Positions 7,025-13,286 of a stretch of DNA of 15,548 nucleotides are shown in pieces. The notes under the pieces were generated by a model. The model did not search any database, had not been told where the DNA came from, and was given only the letters and a program-made list of their open reading frames with translations. The position numbers were made by a program, and so were the translations under genes. Source of the DNA: Halobacteriales archaeon QS_5_70_15. Lineage in GTDB: Archaea > Halobacteriota > Halobacteria > Halobacteriales > Haloarculaceae. The stretch spans positions 1 to 15,548 of the forward strand of contig PXRQ01000001.1 of NCBI GenBank assembly GCA_003022005.1, in the 5' to 3' direction. Within the stretch, counting starts at the first letter, position 1, and each line of letters opens with the position of its first letter.

Positions 7025-7067
7025 GTCCGTTCACCGTGGGCCGCACGGTTCCGGGCGGGGAACGGAC
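7025..7067. repeat. Nested inverted repeat between the P450 and nth genes
   Basis: An outer 8-bp stem (GTCCGTTC at 7025-7032 with GAACGGAC at 7060-7067) directly encloses an inner 6-bp stem (ACCGTG at 7033-7038 with CACGGT at 7044-7049). A bulge of about 10 nt lies on one side. It is 15 nt past the P450 stop in the direction of transcription and before the nth TATA box, so it may shape the 3' end of the P450 mRNA. No U-run follows. Confidence 0.45.
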
Positions 7068-7081
7068 GGACGAGGACGTCC

Positions 7082-8422
7082 CTATGGGTCGGCGGGTCCG
7101 ACGCGTCCGGTGACCGGTCCGGCGGGTCGGAGCGTCGCCGTCGCCCGGAGGTCCGAGAGCGCGTCCCCGGGTATCTCGACGTCGAACTCGCGGGCGAGGC
7201 CGGCGAGGACGAGCGTCGCGCCCGACAGCGCGAACCCCTGGCCGATACAGGCGTGCGGTCCCGACGAGAACGGGAAGTAGGCATCGACGTTCCCGGGCTC
7301 CCGGCGCGCCCATCGGTCCGGGTCGAACTCGTCGGGATCCTCGAAGTAGCGCGGGTCGCGGTGGATCGACCACTGCGGGAGGATGACCGACGAACCCGGG
7401 GGGATGGCGTAGTCGCCGAGGCGGACCTCCTCCTCGGTCGAGCGGAAGACGGCCCACGCCGCCGGGTAGAGGCGGATGGCCTCGCGGAACGCCCGCTTGG
7501 TGTAGTCCAGGTCGCGGACGTGCTCGTGGCGGGGGGTCCCGTCGCCGAGCACCTCGCGGGCTTCCTCGCGGACCCGGTCGCGGACTTCGGGGTGCCAGGA
7601 GAGCAGCGCCCAGGCGTAGGTGAGCGACAGCGCGGTCGTCTCGTGGCCCGCGATGAGGAACGTGAGCACCTCGTCGCGGATCTGGTTCGGGGGCATCTCG
7701 ACGCCCCGCTCCTCGGCCCGGAGCAGCATCGCGAGCATGTCCCTCGGCTCCTCTCCCTCCGTCCCGCCCTCGGCGAGGCGCTCGCGCCGCCGCGCGATGA
7801 TCTCCTCGCCCATCGCCCGTATCCCGTCGGCGGCCCCCTCGAACGCCTCGGAGGTGGGGTTCAGGAACCCGGGGGCGAGCGTCGAGGGGGAGAACTCGAA
7901 CTCGCGGCCGGCGGTCTGCATCCAGCCGTGGAACTCGTCGGCGTCCTCGACACCGATGTCGTTCCCGAGCAGTATTTCGGAGGCGACCCTGATCGTGAGC
8001 GTCGTCATCTCGGCGTGGACGTTCCGCTCGCCGGGGGCGGCCCGCCACTCGGCGGCGAGTTCCCCTGCCCGCTCGCCGACCGTGTTCGCGTAGGCGGTCA
8101 CCTGCTCGCCGGCGAACGCGGGGGCCATGAGCGAGCGCTGCTGTCGCCACAGGTCGCCCTCGCTCTGGACGAGCCCCTGTTCGGCGATCATCGCCGCCGA
8201 TCCACTGGGAGCGACGCGGGGGAACTCGGCGGGTCGGGAGAGGGCGTCGTGGACGAGCCCTGGGTTCGTGACGACGACGAGCGGGCCACGACCCGGGACG
8301 GGGACCGCGACGAGGTCCTCGAAGCGGGACTGGACCCCCTCGAGGAACCGGCGGGGATCGGACCCGAACCGGGCGGCGTTCAGGACGCCGCTGTCGGGGG
8401 GCCTCGGGAGCTGCTGTCGCAT
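7082..8422 (-). CDS. Cytochrome P450
   Basis: This 446-aa soluble heme monooxygenase has all the P450 landmarks. The I-helix is FLIAGHETT with AGHETT at 258-263, the ExxR motif is EAIR (Glu314, Arg317), a WSIHRDPRYFEDPDEFDPDRW meander region covers about 351-371, and the heme loop FPFSSGPHACIG places the thiolate ligand at Cys392. There is no N-terminal membrane anchor, so it is likely cytoplasmic. It would depend on a separate ferredoxin or flavodoxin and reductase, and none is encoded nearby. The substrate cannot be read from the sequence. The ATG at 8422 gives the expected short N-terminal proline-rich lead-in (PRPPD). Only a weak A/T-rich box (about 8452-8459) precedes it, and the DUF371 gene ends 83 nt upstream on the same strand, so cotranscription is possible. 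Confidence 0.95.
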   Translation of the reverse strand: MRQQLPRPPDSGVLNAARFGSDPRRFLEGVQSRFEDLVAVPVPGRGPLVVVTNPGLVHDALSRPAEFPRVAPSGSAAMIAEQGLVQSEGDLWRQQRSLMAPAFAGEQVTAYANTVGERAGELAAEWRAAPGERNVHAEMTTLTIRVASEILLGNDIGVEDADEFHGWMQTAGREFEFSPSTLAPGFLNPTSEAFEGAADGIRAMGEEIIARRRERLAEGGTEGEEPRDMLAMLLRAEERGVEMPPNQIRDEVLTFLIAGHETTALSLTYAWALLSWHPEVRDRVREEAREVLGDGTPRHEHVRDLDYTKRAFREAIRLYPAAWAVFRSTEEEVRLGDYAIPPGSSVILPQWSIHRDPRYFEDPDEFDPDRWARREPGNVDAYFPFSSGPHACIGQGFALSGATLVLAGLAREFDVEIPGDALSDLRATATLRPAGPVTGRVGPADP

Positions 8423-8505
8423 ATTCGACGGAAGGTCGGCGCGGTCTTGGGGCTTTCGTAGGCGGGGATCCGGGTGGGGGACCGGAACCGCCGCCCGCGG
8501 TCGCG

Positions 8506-8931
8506 CTACCGCTCGACTCGGAGGGTACAGGTCAGGTCCGCGCCGTCGGCGAGCGCGGCCACGAGGTCGCGGTCGAGGTCGGCGGCCGCGGCGTCCGCAC
8601 CCACCATCACCGTCCGATCGTCGACGTAGTCGCTGGTCCGGACGACGAGGCTCCGGTCGTCCCCGAAGGTGAGGCCGGGGTCGCCGCGACCCGTGACGGT
8701 CACCTCGTGTCCGCCCGCGCGGAGCGTCGCGACCACCGTGGCGTCGGCGTCCCGGCAGGCGTCGACGAACGCGGCGTCGAAATCGGCGGGGACGCGGTCG
8801 GCCTCGACCCCCAGTATGCAGTCCCCGGCGGGCGTGAGCCAGTCGTCGGTCGTCAGCTCCCAGGTGCTCGCGTGCGTACCGGCTACGCTCTCGTGCCCGC
8901 GGGCACGGACGGTCTCGGTCGGGGGGATCAC
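8506..8931 (-). CDS. DUF371 family protein
   Basis: This is a small 141-aa soluble protein that I assign to the archaeal DUF371 family. The N-terminal ARGHESV (10-16) and HASTWELTTDDWLTPAGDCILGVEAD (20-45) match the family signature of a GH..V, a H.T.....T...LT..GDCI core and conserved acidic residues. The family is widespread in archaea and has no known activity. The pattern of alternating short strands suggests a compact beta fold. The start is a GTG at 8931, because no ATG gives a plausible N-terminus. A weak box (about 8953-8960) lies at leaderless spacing, while a much stronger TATA-type box at 9022-9030 would give a leader of about 70 nt. The gene precedes the P450 gene on the same strand by 83 nt. 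No functional link is evident. Confidence 0.83.
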   Translation of the reverse strand: MIPPTETVRARGHESVAGTHASTWELTTDDWLTPAGDCILGVEADRVPADFDAAFVDACRDADATVVATLRAGGHEVTVTGRGDPGLTFGDDRSLVVRTSDYVDDRTVMVGADAAAADLDRDLVAALADGADLTCTLRVER

Positions 8932-9021
8932 GAACGGAGCTCGGTCGGCGAACCACTTGAGTGCGGCCGTCCGGGGTGGGTCCCGGCGGCCGGCGCCGGC
9001 GCCCGGCTGAACCTCCGGTCA

Positions 9022-9030
9022 GTTATATAC
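9022..9030. promoter_or_regulatory. Strong TATA-like box, direction uncertain
   Basis: GTTATATAC is an isolated A/T island in GC-rich DNA. Read leftward it would start transcription near 9000 with a leader of about 70 nt for the DUF371 gene. Read rightward it would start near 9053, where no credible ORF begins, so it could also drive a small RNA. The sequence alone does not decide. Confidence 0.45.
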
Positions 9031-9111
9031 CGCTCCGGACCCCGTGGTAGCCGTTAACGCGCCGCTGTCGGGCGGTTCGGGCGGCCTCCGTGGATCGGAG
9101 CCACCACAACG

Positions 9112-9118
9112 CTTAAAT
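9112..9118 (+). promoter_or_regulatory. Putative TATA box of the coiled-coil gene
   Basis: CTTAAAT predicts a transcription start near 9142, giving a leader of about 130 nt before the ATG at 9273. No better box lies at leaderless spacing to that ATG. Confidence 0.4.
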
Positions 9119-9272
9119 CCTTCTACCATGTACCGGACGATACCAGAACGCCTCCGGCGTTCGACAGCATCGCACGACGCCCAGATGACAGGGAAACTGC
9201 TTGTCCGGTGGCAGCCGAACCCGGGAGCCGCGCCTGTGGAACGCCGAAGCGGTAATGGAATCGACGACAACC

Positions 9273-10163
9273 ATGGCAGAGAGCATTGACGACTCCAAGA
9301 ACGTAGCACTGACAGACGAGGACCTGGAGAACGAATCGAAGGGTCAGCTCATCAAACGGGCCGGTCAGCTCCGAGACCGGCGCAACGAGCTCAACCAGAA
9401 GGCCAGCGAGCGCGCCTCCAAGCGCGACGAGCTCAACGCGAAGACCCGCGAGAAGGTCGACGAGGCACAGCAGCACCGCGAGAAACGCGACGAGCTCAAC
9501 GAGAAGGTCCAGGAGCACAAGGGGAAGCGCAACGAGCTCAACGCGAAGGCCAACGAGCTGTTCGACAAGGTCGACCAGCTCAAGGACGAACTCGAACTGA
9601 ACGACGGGAAGTCCGTCGACCAGCTGGAGGACGAGATCGAGGACCTCGAGTTCAAACAGCAGACCCAGGTGCTCTCGAGCGACGAGGAGCGCGAGCTCAT
9701 CGAGAAGATCGAGGACAAGCGCGCCAGGCTCGAGGACCGCAAGGAGAAGCTCGACCAGAACCAGGACCTGGAGGAGCTCAAGGAGAAGGCCAAGGAGGTC
9801 CGCGCGAAGGCAAGCGAGCACCACCAGAAGGTGACCGAACTCGCGGACGAGGCCCAGGAGCACCACAACCAGATGATCCAGGCCTACCGCGAGGCGGACG
9901 ACATCCGCGACGAGGCCGACGAGTGGCACGAGAAGTTCGTCGAGGCCCAGGAGGCCGCCGACCGCCACCACGAGGACTTCGTCCGCGTACAGAAGCGGCT
10001 CCGCGAGATGGACAAGGAGGAGGAGCGCGAGCGCGAGTCCGAGCGCGAGGAGAAGCGCGAGGAGGCGAAACGCGAGGCCGAGGAGATCTACCAGAGCTTC
10101 AAGGACGGCGAGACCCTCGACACCGAGGACCTGATGAAGCTCCAGAAGGCCGGTCTGCTGTAA
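9273..10163 (+). CDS. COG1340-type archaeal coiled-coil protein
   Basis: This 296-aa protein is almost entirely charged helix with a strong coiled-coil pattern from about residue 25 to 270. The motif (K/R)R(N/D)ELN recurs around residues 36-41, 50-55, 71-76 and 85-90. The spacings are 14, 21 and 14 residues, all multiples of seven, so the repeats stay in heptad phase. A break near 107-116 (ELNDGKSVDQ) probably separates two coil segments. The C-terminus ends in a conserved-looking YQSFKDGETLDTEDLMKL patch. There is no signal peptide or membrane span. It fits the uncharacterised archaeal coiled-coil family COG1340, found broadly in haloarchaea. A structural or scaffold role is inference. I prefer the ATG at 9273 (MAESIDDSKN) over the in-frame ATG at 9255 because homologues as I recall them begin this way. 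Neither has a convincing Shine-Dalgarno site. Confidence 0.87.
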   Translation: MAESIDDSKNVALTDEDLENESKGQLIKRAGQLRDRRNELNQKASERASKRDELNAKTREKVDEAQQHREKRDELNEKVQEHKGKRNELNAKANELFDKVDQLKDELELNDGKSVDQLEDEIEDLEFKQQTQVLSSDEERELIEKIEDKRARLEDRKEKLDQNQDLEELKEKAKEVRAKASEHHQKVTELADEAQEHHNQMIQAYREADDIRDEADEWHEKFVEAQEAADRHHEDFVRVQKRLREMDKEEERERESEREEKREEAKREAEEIYQSFKDGETLDTEDLMKLQKAGLL

Positions 10164-10186
10164 CCCGACCCCGATCCGCACCACAG

Positions 10187-10201
10187 GCCCGGCTCCCGGG
10201 C
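10187..10201 (+). terminator. Hairpin followed by a pyrimidine-rich tract after the coiled-coil gene
   Basis: GCCCGG (10187-10192) pairs perfectly with CCGGGC (10196-10201) around a 3-nt loop. It begins 24 nt past the stop and is followed by the pyrimidine-rich gtctaccctgttcgtcttcc. This is the most terminator-like structure in the window, although the T-run is interrupted. Confidence 0.4.
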
Positions 10202-10290
10202 GTCTACCCTGTTCGTCTTCCCATGCCAGCGACCGCCACGAACCGCCGTCGGCGTCCCCGATCCGAGGAGGGTCACCCGACCCGTCGGCG

Positions 10291-10300
10291 ATAGCCATAA
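10291..10300 (+). promoter_or_regulatory. Putative TATA-like box upstream of the S49 peptidase gene
   Basis: ATAGCCATAA is centred about 29 nt before an ATG at 10325 and about 46 nt before the peptidase ATG at 10342. It therefore suits a transcript beginning at the short leader ORF rather than at the peptidase start itself. Confidence 0.4.
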
Positions 10301-10324
10301 CCGTCGGCCCGCCGCAGGTCCGCC

Positions 10325-10345
10325 ATGCGACGTGATCCGCCATGA
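10325..10345 (+). other. Possible six-codon leader ORF with internal Shine-Dalgarno-like site
   Basis: ATG at 10325 opens a six-codon frame (MRRDPP) whose TGA at 10343-10345 overlaps the peptidase ATG at 10342 as ATGA. Within it, GTGATC at 10331-10336 matches part of the haloarchaeal anti-Shine-Dalgarno complement and ends 5 nt before the peptidase start. Either the GTGATC site directly recruits ribosomes or the leader ORF couples translation. Chance is also possible. Confidence 0.3.
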
Positions 10346-11349
10346 GCGACCGGACGGCGGCCGGTCGAGTGCTGCTCGTCGTCGTGGCCGCCGTCCTCGC
10401 GGCGGCCGCCGGATGGGTACTGTTCGTCCTCCTGCCGGAGGGAAGCCTCGCCCGGCTGCTCGGTGTGCTGCTGACGCTCGGACTTCTCGTCCTCGGGGGC
10501 CGCCTCGGCGGGCGGTTCGCCGACGCCCGGTTCCCGACCCACGACGTCGCGGAGGTGGCCGTCGACGGGCCGATCCCCCGCGACGGCGGGAGCCCCTCGT
10601 TCCCGCCGTCGGGCCCGACCAGCCCCGGCGCCGACGATATCGTCGAGCGCATCGAGCGGGCCGACGAGGACGGCGGAAGCGAGGCGCTCCTGCTCCACCT
10701 GAACACCCCCGGCGGCCAGGTGGTCCCGAGCGACGACATCCGGCGGGCCGCGGCGGAGTTCGACGGGCCGACGGTCGCGTACACAACCGACGTCTGCGCG
10801 TCGGGCGGCTACTGGATCGCCAGCGGCTGTGACGAACTGTGGGCCCGCGAGGGCTCGGTCGTCGGCTCGATCGGCGTCCGCGGCTCGCGCGTGACCGGCA
10901 AGGAGCTGTTCGACCGTGCCGGCCTGAACTACGAGCAGTTCACCGCCGGCGAGTACAAGGAGGCCGGCGCGTTCCCGACCGAGGTCGACGAGAACGAGCG
11001 GCGCTACCTCCAGGGGCTCGTCGACGACTACTACGACCTGTTCGTCGAGACGGTCGCGGAGGGCCGGGAGGCCGATCCCGCGACGCTCCGGGAGACGGAG
11101 GCGAAGGTCTACCTCGGTAGCGAGGCCCACGAGCGGGGGCTGGTCGACGAGATCGGCACCCGCGAGGACGCCCTCGACCGGCTGGAGGAGACGCTCGGCC
11201 GGGCGGCGACCGTGCGGGAGTTCACCCCCGCGAAGTCGCCGCTCCAGCGATTCCGCGGCGGAGCGGCGGGCGTCGCCTACGCCTTCGGCGCAGGGGTCGC
11301 CTCGGCGCTCGTCCCCGACGGCTCGGTCGACCGGTTCCGGTTCGATTGA
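10342..11349 (+). CDS. sppA: Signal peptide peptidase SppA-type serine protease, family S49
   Basis: This 335-aa membrane-anchored S49 peptidase is expected to degrade signal peptides and other membrane-associated peptides. Two N-terminal hydrophobic helices (about 10-30 and 36-53) anchor it. The protease domain follows, with a disordered Gly/Pro/Ser linker at 82-96. The catalytic Ser154 lies in CASGGYW, preceded by the HLNTPGG substrate loop (119-125). The general-base Lys206 lies in GEYKEAG, giving the Ser/Lys dyad of the family. GSVVGSIGV (171-179) and the HERGLVDEIGT region (263-273) are also standard S49 features. The length matches the single-domain SppA form of archaea and Bacillus rather than the duplicated E. 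coli type. The C-terminal tail has a mildly hydrophobic stretch (309-324). The ATG at 10342 is supported by the SD-like GTGATC. Confidence 0.92.
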   Translation: MSDRTAAGRVLLVVVAAVLAAAAGWVLFVLLPEGSLARLLGVLLTLGLLVLGGRLGGRFADARFPTHDVAEVAVDGPIPRDGGSPSFPPSGPTSPGADDIVERIERADEDGGSEALLLHLNTPGGQVVPSDDIRRAAAEFDGPTVAYTTDVCASGGYWIASGCDELWAREGSVVGSIGVRGSRVTGKELFDRAGLNYEQFTAGEYKEAGAFPTEVDENERRYLQGLVDDYYDLFVETVAEGREADPATLRETEAKVYLGSEAHERGLVDEIGTREDALDRLEETLGRAATVREFTPAKSPLQRFRGGAAGVAYAFGAGVASALVPDGSVDRFRFD

Positions 11350-11444
11350 TCTGCCCTCCGTCTTCGGGTAGATGCTCTCCACCTGGAGCGAGGAGTGGGT
11401 GGACCTTTCGGGGTGGTTTCTGAATCCGTTGTGCTGGAGACGAC

Positions 11445-11605
11445 AACATCTCGAAAGCCCCTGACCGCTACGCTCCCGGGCCTCGCTGCGGTCCTCGTCG
11501 CTCGCTCCGGTCGCTCCTGCGGTCCTCGTTCCGCTGGATCGCTCCGCTCGTCCAGCGACGTTCGCCTCACTGCGTTCGGCTCACCGTCGGCCGGGTTCGC
11601 GTAGA
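11445..11605. repeat. GC-rich quasi-repetitive spacer tract
   Basis: The tract lies within the 436-nt gap between the peptidase gene and the DUF373 gene. It contains a perfect 13-bp direct repeat CTGCGGTCCTCGT (11486-11498 and 11517-11529) and a 7-bp hairpin, CGCTGGA (11532-11538) with TCCAGCG (11551-11557), among many gctcgctcc-type words. It resembles 4941-5060 and spacer sequences I recall from other haloarchaea. The preceding 11350-11444 holds only small hairpins (for example TCCACC at 11378-11383 with GGTGGA at 11398-11403). No credible ORF is present. Confidence 0.45.
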
Positions 11606-11619
11606 GGCCAGCCCCTTTG

Positions 11620-11700
11620 ATACGGTCGTGCGCAACGATGTACCGGTGATCGCCCGCTGGGGATCGACGATCATCGGTAACGGACGACGCACGACCGTAC
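11620..11700. repeat. 81-bp palindromic intergenic element, copy B
   Basis: An outer 12-bp stem (TACGGTCGTGCG at 11621-11632 with CGCACGACCGTA at 11688-11699) and an inner 12-bp stem (TACCGGTGATCG at 11641-11652 with CGATCATCGGTA at 11668-11679, one G-T pair) share one pairing register. They are separated by a symmetric 8-by-8 internal loop, with a 15-nt terminal loop. The left 28 bases match copy A at 27 positions. Unlike A and C it does not touch a stop codon. It lies about 270 nt after the peptidase gene and ends 55 nt before the TATA box of the DUF373 gene. Confidence 0.85.
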
Positions 11701-11755
11701 CAGTCCCACCCGACACCTTCTCTCGATACCCCGGACCCGTCCCGACCGACGAGCC

Positions 11756-11763
11756 TTTTTATA
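11756..11763 (+). promoter_or_regulatory. TATA box of the DUF373 gene
   Basis: TTTTTATA is centred about 27 nt before the GTG at 11786, the standard leaderless spacing. This is the main argument for that GTG start. Confidence 0.7.
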
Positions 11764-11785
11764 CGGAGGGTCCGTCGTTCCGATA

Positions 11786-12916
11786 GTGAGTACGCTGGTC
11801 GTGTGCCTGGACCGCGGGGGGCTCGCCCCCGAGGGGCCCCTGGTCGGGGTCGACGCCGTCCGCGACCTCGTCGTCGAGGCCGGGATCGAGGACCCCGAGG
11901 ACTCCCGCGTCAACTGTCTGCTCGAGACGCTCCGCGTGGCGCGGGACATCGAGGAGGGCGACGAGGAGGCGGTCGTCGGCGTCGTCTCCGGCCGGGGAAC
12001 GGGCGATCCCGTCGCCGCCGACCGCGCGGTGGCACGACAGACCGACGAGCTCGTCGAGCGGTTCGACCCGGATTCGGCGGTCGTGGTCATCGACAGCGCC
12101 GAGGACGAGCGGCTCCTGCCCGTCGTCGAGTCCCGCATCCGGGTCGACGCCGTCGACCGCGTCGTCGTCCGGCAGGCCCACGACATCGAGTCCACCTACT
12201 ACCTGCTCAAGCAGTTCCTCGGCGACGAGGAGCTCCGGGGGACGGTGCTGGTTCCCATCGGCGTGACGCTGCTCGCCTTCCCGCTGTTGCTGCTGCTCGC
12301 GGACAGCATCACCATCGCCGTCTCGGCCATCGCGGCCGTCATCGGCGTGTTCCTGCTGTACAAGGGCCTCGGGATCGACGACTTCCTCGCCCGGCTGCCG
12401 GGGCTGCTCCGCGAGGCGTTCTACTCCGGGCAGGTGTCGCTGGTCACCTACGTCGTCGGCGCGGGGCTGGCGGCGGTCGGCGTGTTCGCGGGCGCCATCG
12501 GCGTCTCCGGGATGACCGACCCGGCGCCGTTGCTCGTGGCGATGCGGTTCGTCTTCGACAGTGTCCCGTGGCTGGCGCTGGCGGCGCTGGCCGCCTCCAC
12601 CGGCCGCCTCCTCGACGAACTGCTCGCCGAGGAGGGGATCCGCTCGTCGTTCCTCAACCTCCCGTTCGGCGTCGTCGCCGTCGGCCTCGTCGTCCGGGGG
12701 TTCTCCGCGTACTTCCTCGAGCGCGGTGGGGTGATCCCGCCCCTCTCGGTCCCCGCGGCCGAACTCGGCCCCGTCTCCGTCGAGGGGATCACCTTCTCCG
12801 TCTGGACCCGGCTCGCGCTGTTCGTCCTCTCGGGCATCCTCATCAGCCTCGCCGGGGTCCGGTTCGCCTCCTACGTCAGCGAGTCCGACGTCGAGGAGGA
12901 GTTCCCCGGTCCCTGA
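11786..12916 (+). CDS. DUF373 family membrane protein
   Basis: This 376-aa archaeal membrane protein is of the DUF373 family. The N-terminal soluble domain (about 1-150) starts with the family-typical VVCLDRGG strand, continues through alternating strands and helices (EAVVGVVSG at 61-69, SAVVVIDSAEDERLLPVVESR at 97-117) and ends in a conserved helix, HDIESTYYLLKQFL (132-145). About six membrane helices follow (roughly 152-172, 174-194, 218-240, 256-273, 292-312 and 340-360), then an acidic C-terminal tail. No biochemical function is established for the family. The Rossmann-like N-terminal domain suggests ligand or nucleotide sensing coupled to the membrane part, which is inference. The GTG start is set by the TATA box 27 nt upstream. 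The gene is bracketed by repeat copies B and C, and C begins on the last base of its TGA stop. Confidence 0.92.
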   Translation: MSTLVVCLDRGGLAPEGPLVGVDAVRDLVVEAGIEDPEDSRVNCLLETLRVARDIEEGDEEAVVGVVSGRGTGDPVAADRAVARQTDELVERFDPDSAVVVIDSAEDERLLPVVESRIRVDAVDRVVVRQAHDIESTYYLLKQFLGDEELRGTVLVPIGVTLLAFPLLLLLADSITIAVSAIAAVIGVFLLYKGLGIDDFLARLPGLLREAFYSGQVSLVTYVVGAGLAAVGVFAGAIGVSGMTDPAPLLVAMRFVFDSVPWLALAALAASTGRLLDELLAEEGIRSSFLNLPFGVVAVGLVVRGFSAYFLERGGVIPPLSVPAAELGPVSVEGITFSVWTRLALFVLSGILISLAGVRFASYVSESDVEEEFPGP

Positions 12917-12996
12917 CACGCGCGGTCGGAGCGACGTACCGGCGACCGCGCCGACCGGATCGGGGGCCATCGGTGGCGGCCCGCGACCGACCGTCC
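12916..12996. repeat. Diverged third copy of the palindromic element, copy C
   Basis: Aligned without gaps to copy B, this 81-bp segment matches at roughly two thirds of positions, with the highly similar words GTACCGG (12936-12942), CGGATCG (12957-12963) and ATCGGT (12969-12974). In the same register as A and B, CGGTCG (12923-12928) pairs with CGACCG (12984-12989) and ACCGG (12938-12942) with TCGGT (12970-12974). Two stem positions differ from A and B on both strands yet still pair (T-A to G-C, and G-C to T-A). Its first base is the last base of the DUF373 stop codon. Confidence 0.6.
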
Positions 12997-13084
12997 GATC
13001 CCAGTAATCGCGTCCCGGATGCCCCCTCGAACCCCGGTCCGCGCCGGGCTGACGCCCGCGGCCGTGCTCCGCCTTCGCCGGGGG

Positions 13085-13092
13085 TATTGATA
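13085..13092 (+). promoter_or_regulatory. Possible TATA-like box of the split acetyltransferase gene
   Basis: TATTGATA lies about 52 nt before the ATG at 13141, implying a leader of roughly 25 nt. It is the only A/T-rich box in the preceding spacer. The remainder of 12997-13084 shows nothing further. Confidence 0.3.
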
Positions 13093-13140
13093 CCGCACAA
13101 CAAGGAACTACGCCGGATAGGTGCGTAGGTCCGCAACGCT

Positions 13141-13286
13141 ATGCCGATCCTCGAACGTCCGAGGTTCGAATCCGAGGAGGGGAGGCGCATCTACCGACAC
13201 GTCGAGGGGAGTGGCCCGGTCGACGTCGAGGCGGCCCGGGCCGCCGTCGGGCTCGACGAGGAGGCGTTCGGCGAGCACCTCGACCG
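13141..13286 (+). pseudogene. N-terminal wHTH fragment of the acetyltransferase, separated by a frameshift
   Basis: ATG at 13141 opens a frame whose first 49 codons look like genuine haloarchaeal protein: ESEEGRRIYRHVEGSG, then DVEAARAAVGL and DEEAFGEHLDR. These are the first helices of a winged helix-turn-helix. After CGG at 13285-13287 the frame turns into basic, serine/arginine-rich nonsense. The frame starting at GTG 13287 instead continues with VERSGYVEERDG, which is the expected end of the recognition helix and the wing. Re-reading G13287, or restoring one missing G in the GGTGG context, joins the two into a 246-aa wHTH-GNAT protein, an architecture I recall from haloarchaea. Confidence 0.75.

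Larger units (their letters stand above)
8932..9272. other. Divergent intergenic region, 341 nt without a supported gene
   Basis: This stretch separates the leftward DUF371 gene from the rightward coiled-coil gene. It holds two TATA-like boxes (9022-9030 and 9112-9118) and a small hairpin, CTCCG (9086-9090) with CGGAG (9096-9100). Short ORFs exist but encode basic, non-halophilic peptides. I found no tRNA, riboswitch or copy of the 80-bp element. The final 130 nt probably form an unusually long leader for the coiled-coil gene, if the 9112 box is its promoter. Confidence 0.5.

Noticed and set aside
6969..8150. Upstream extension of the nth frame to 671 codons
   Set aside because: The extension runs through the P450 gene in another frame with arginine-rich nonsense. 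A TATA box marks the shorter start at 6968.
9128..9136. ATGTACCGG resembling the core of the 80-bp element
   Set aside because: The matching right-hand arm is missing at the expected distance and there are no terminal arms, so it is a short chance match.
9044..9289. 81-codon ORF after the TATA box at 9022-9030
   Set aside because: The product is basic and proline-rich with no recognisable motif. It overlaps the start of the coiled-coil gene in another frame.
13155..13180. T-arm-like GGTTCGAATCC suggesting a tRNA
   Set aside because: The flanking bases cannot form the 5-bp T stem. No acceptor or anticodon arm is present, and the sequence is explained as coding for the wHTH fragment.
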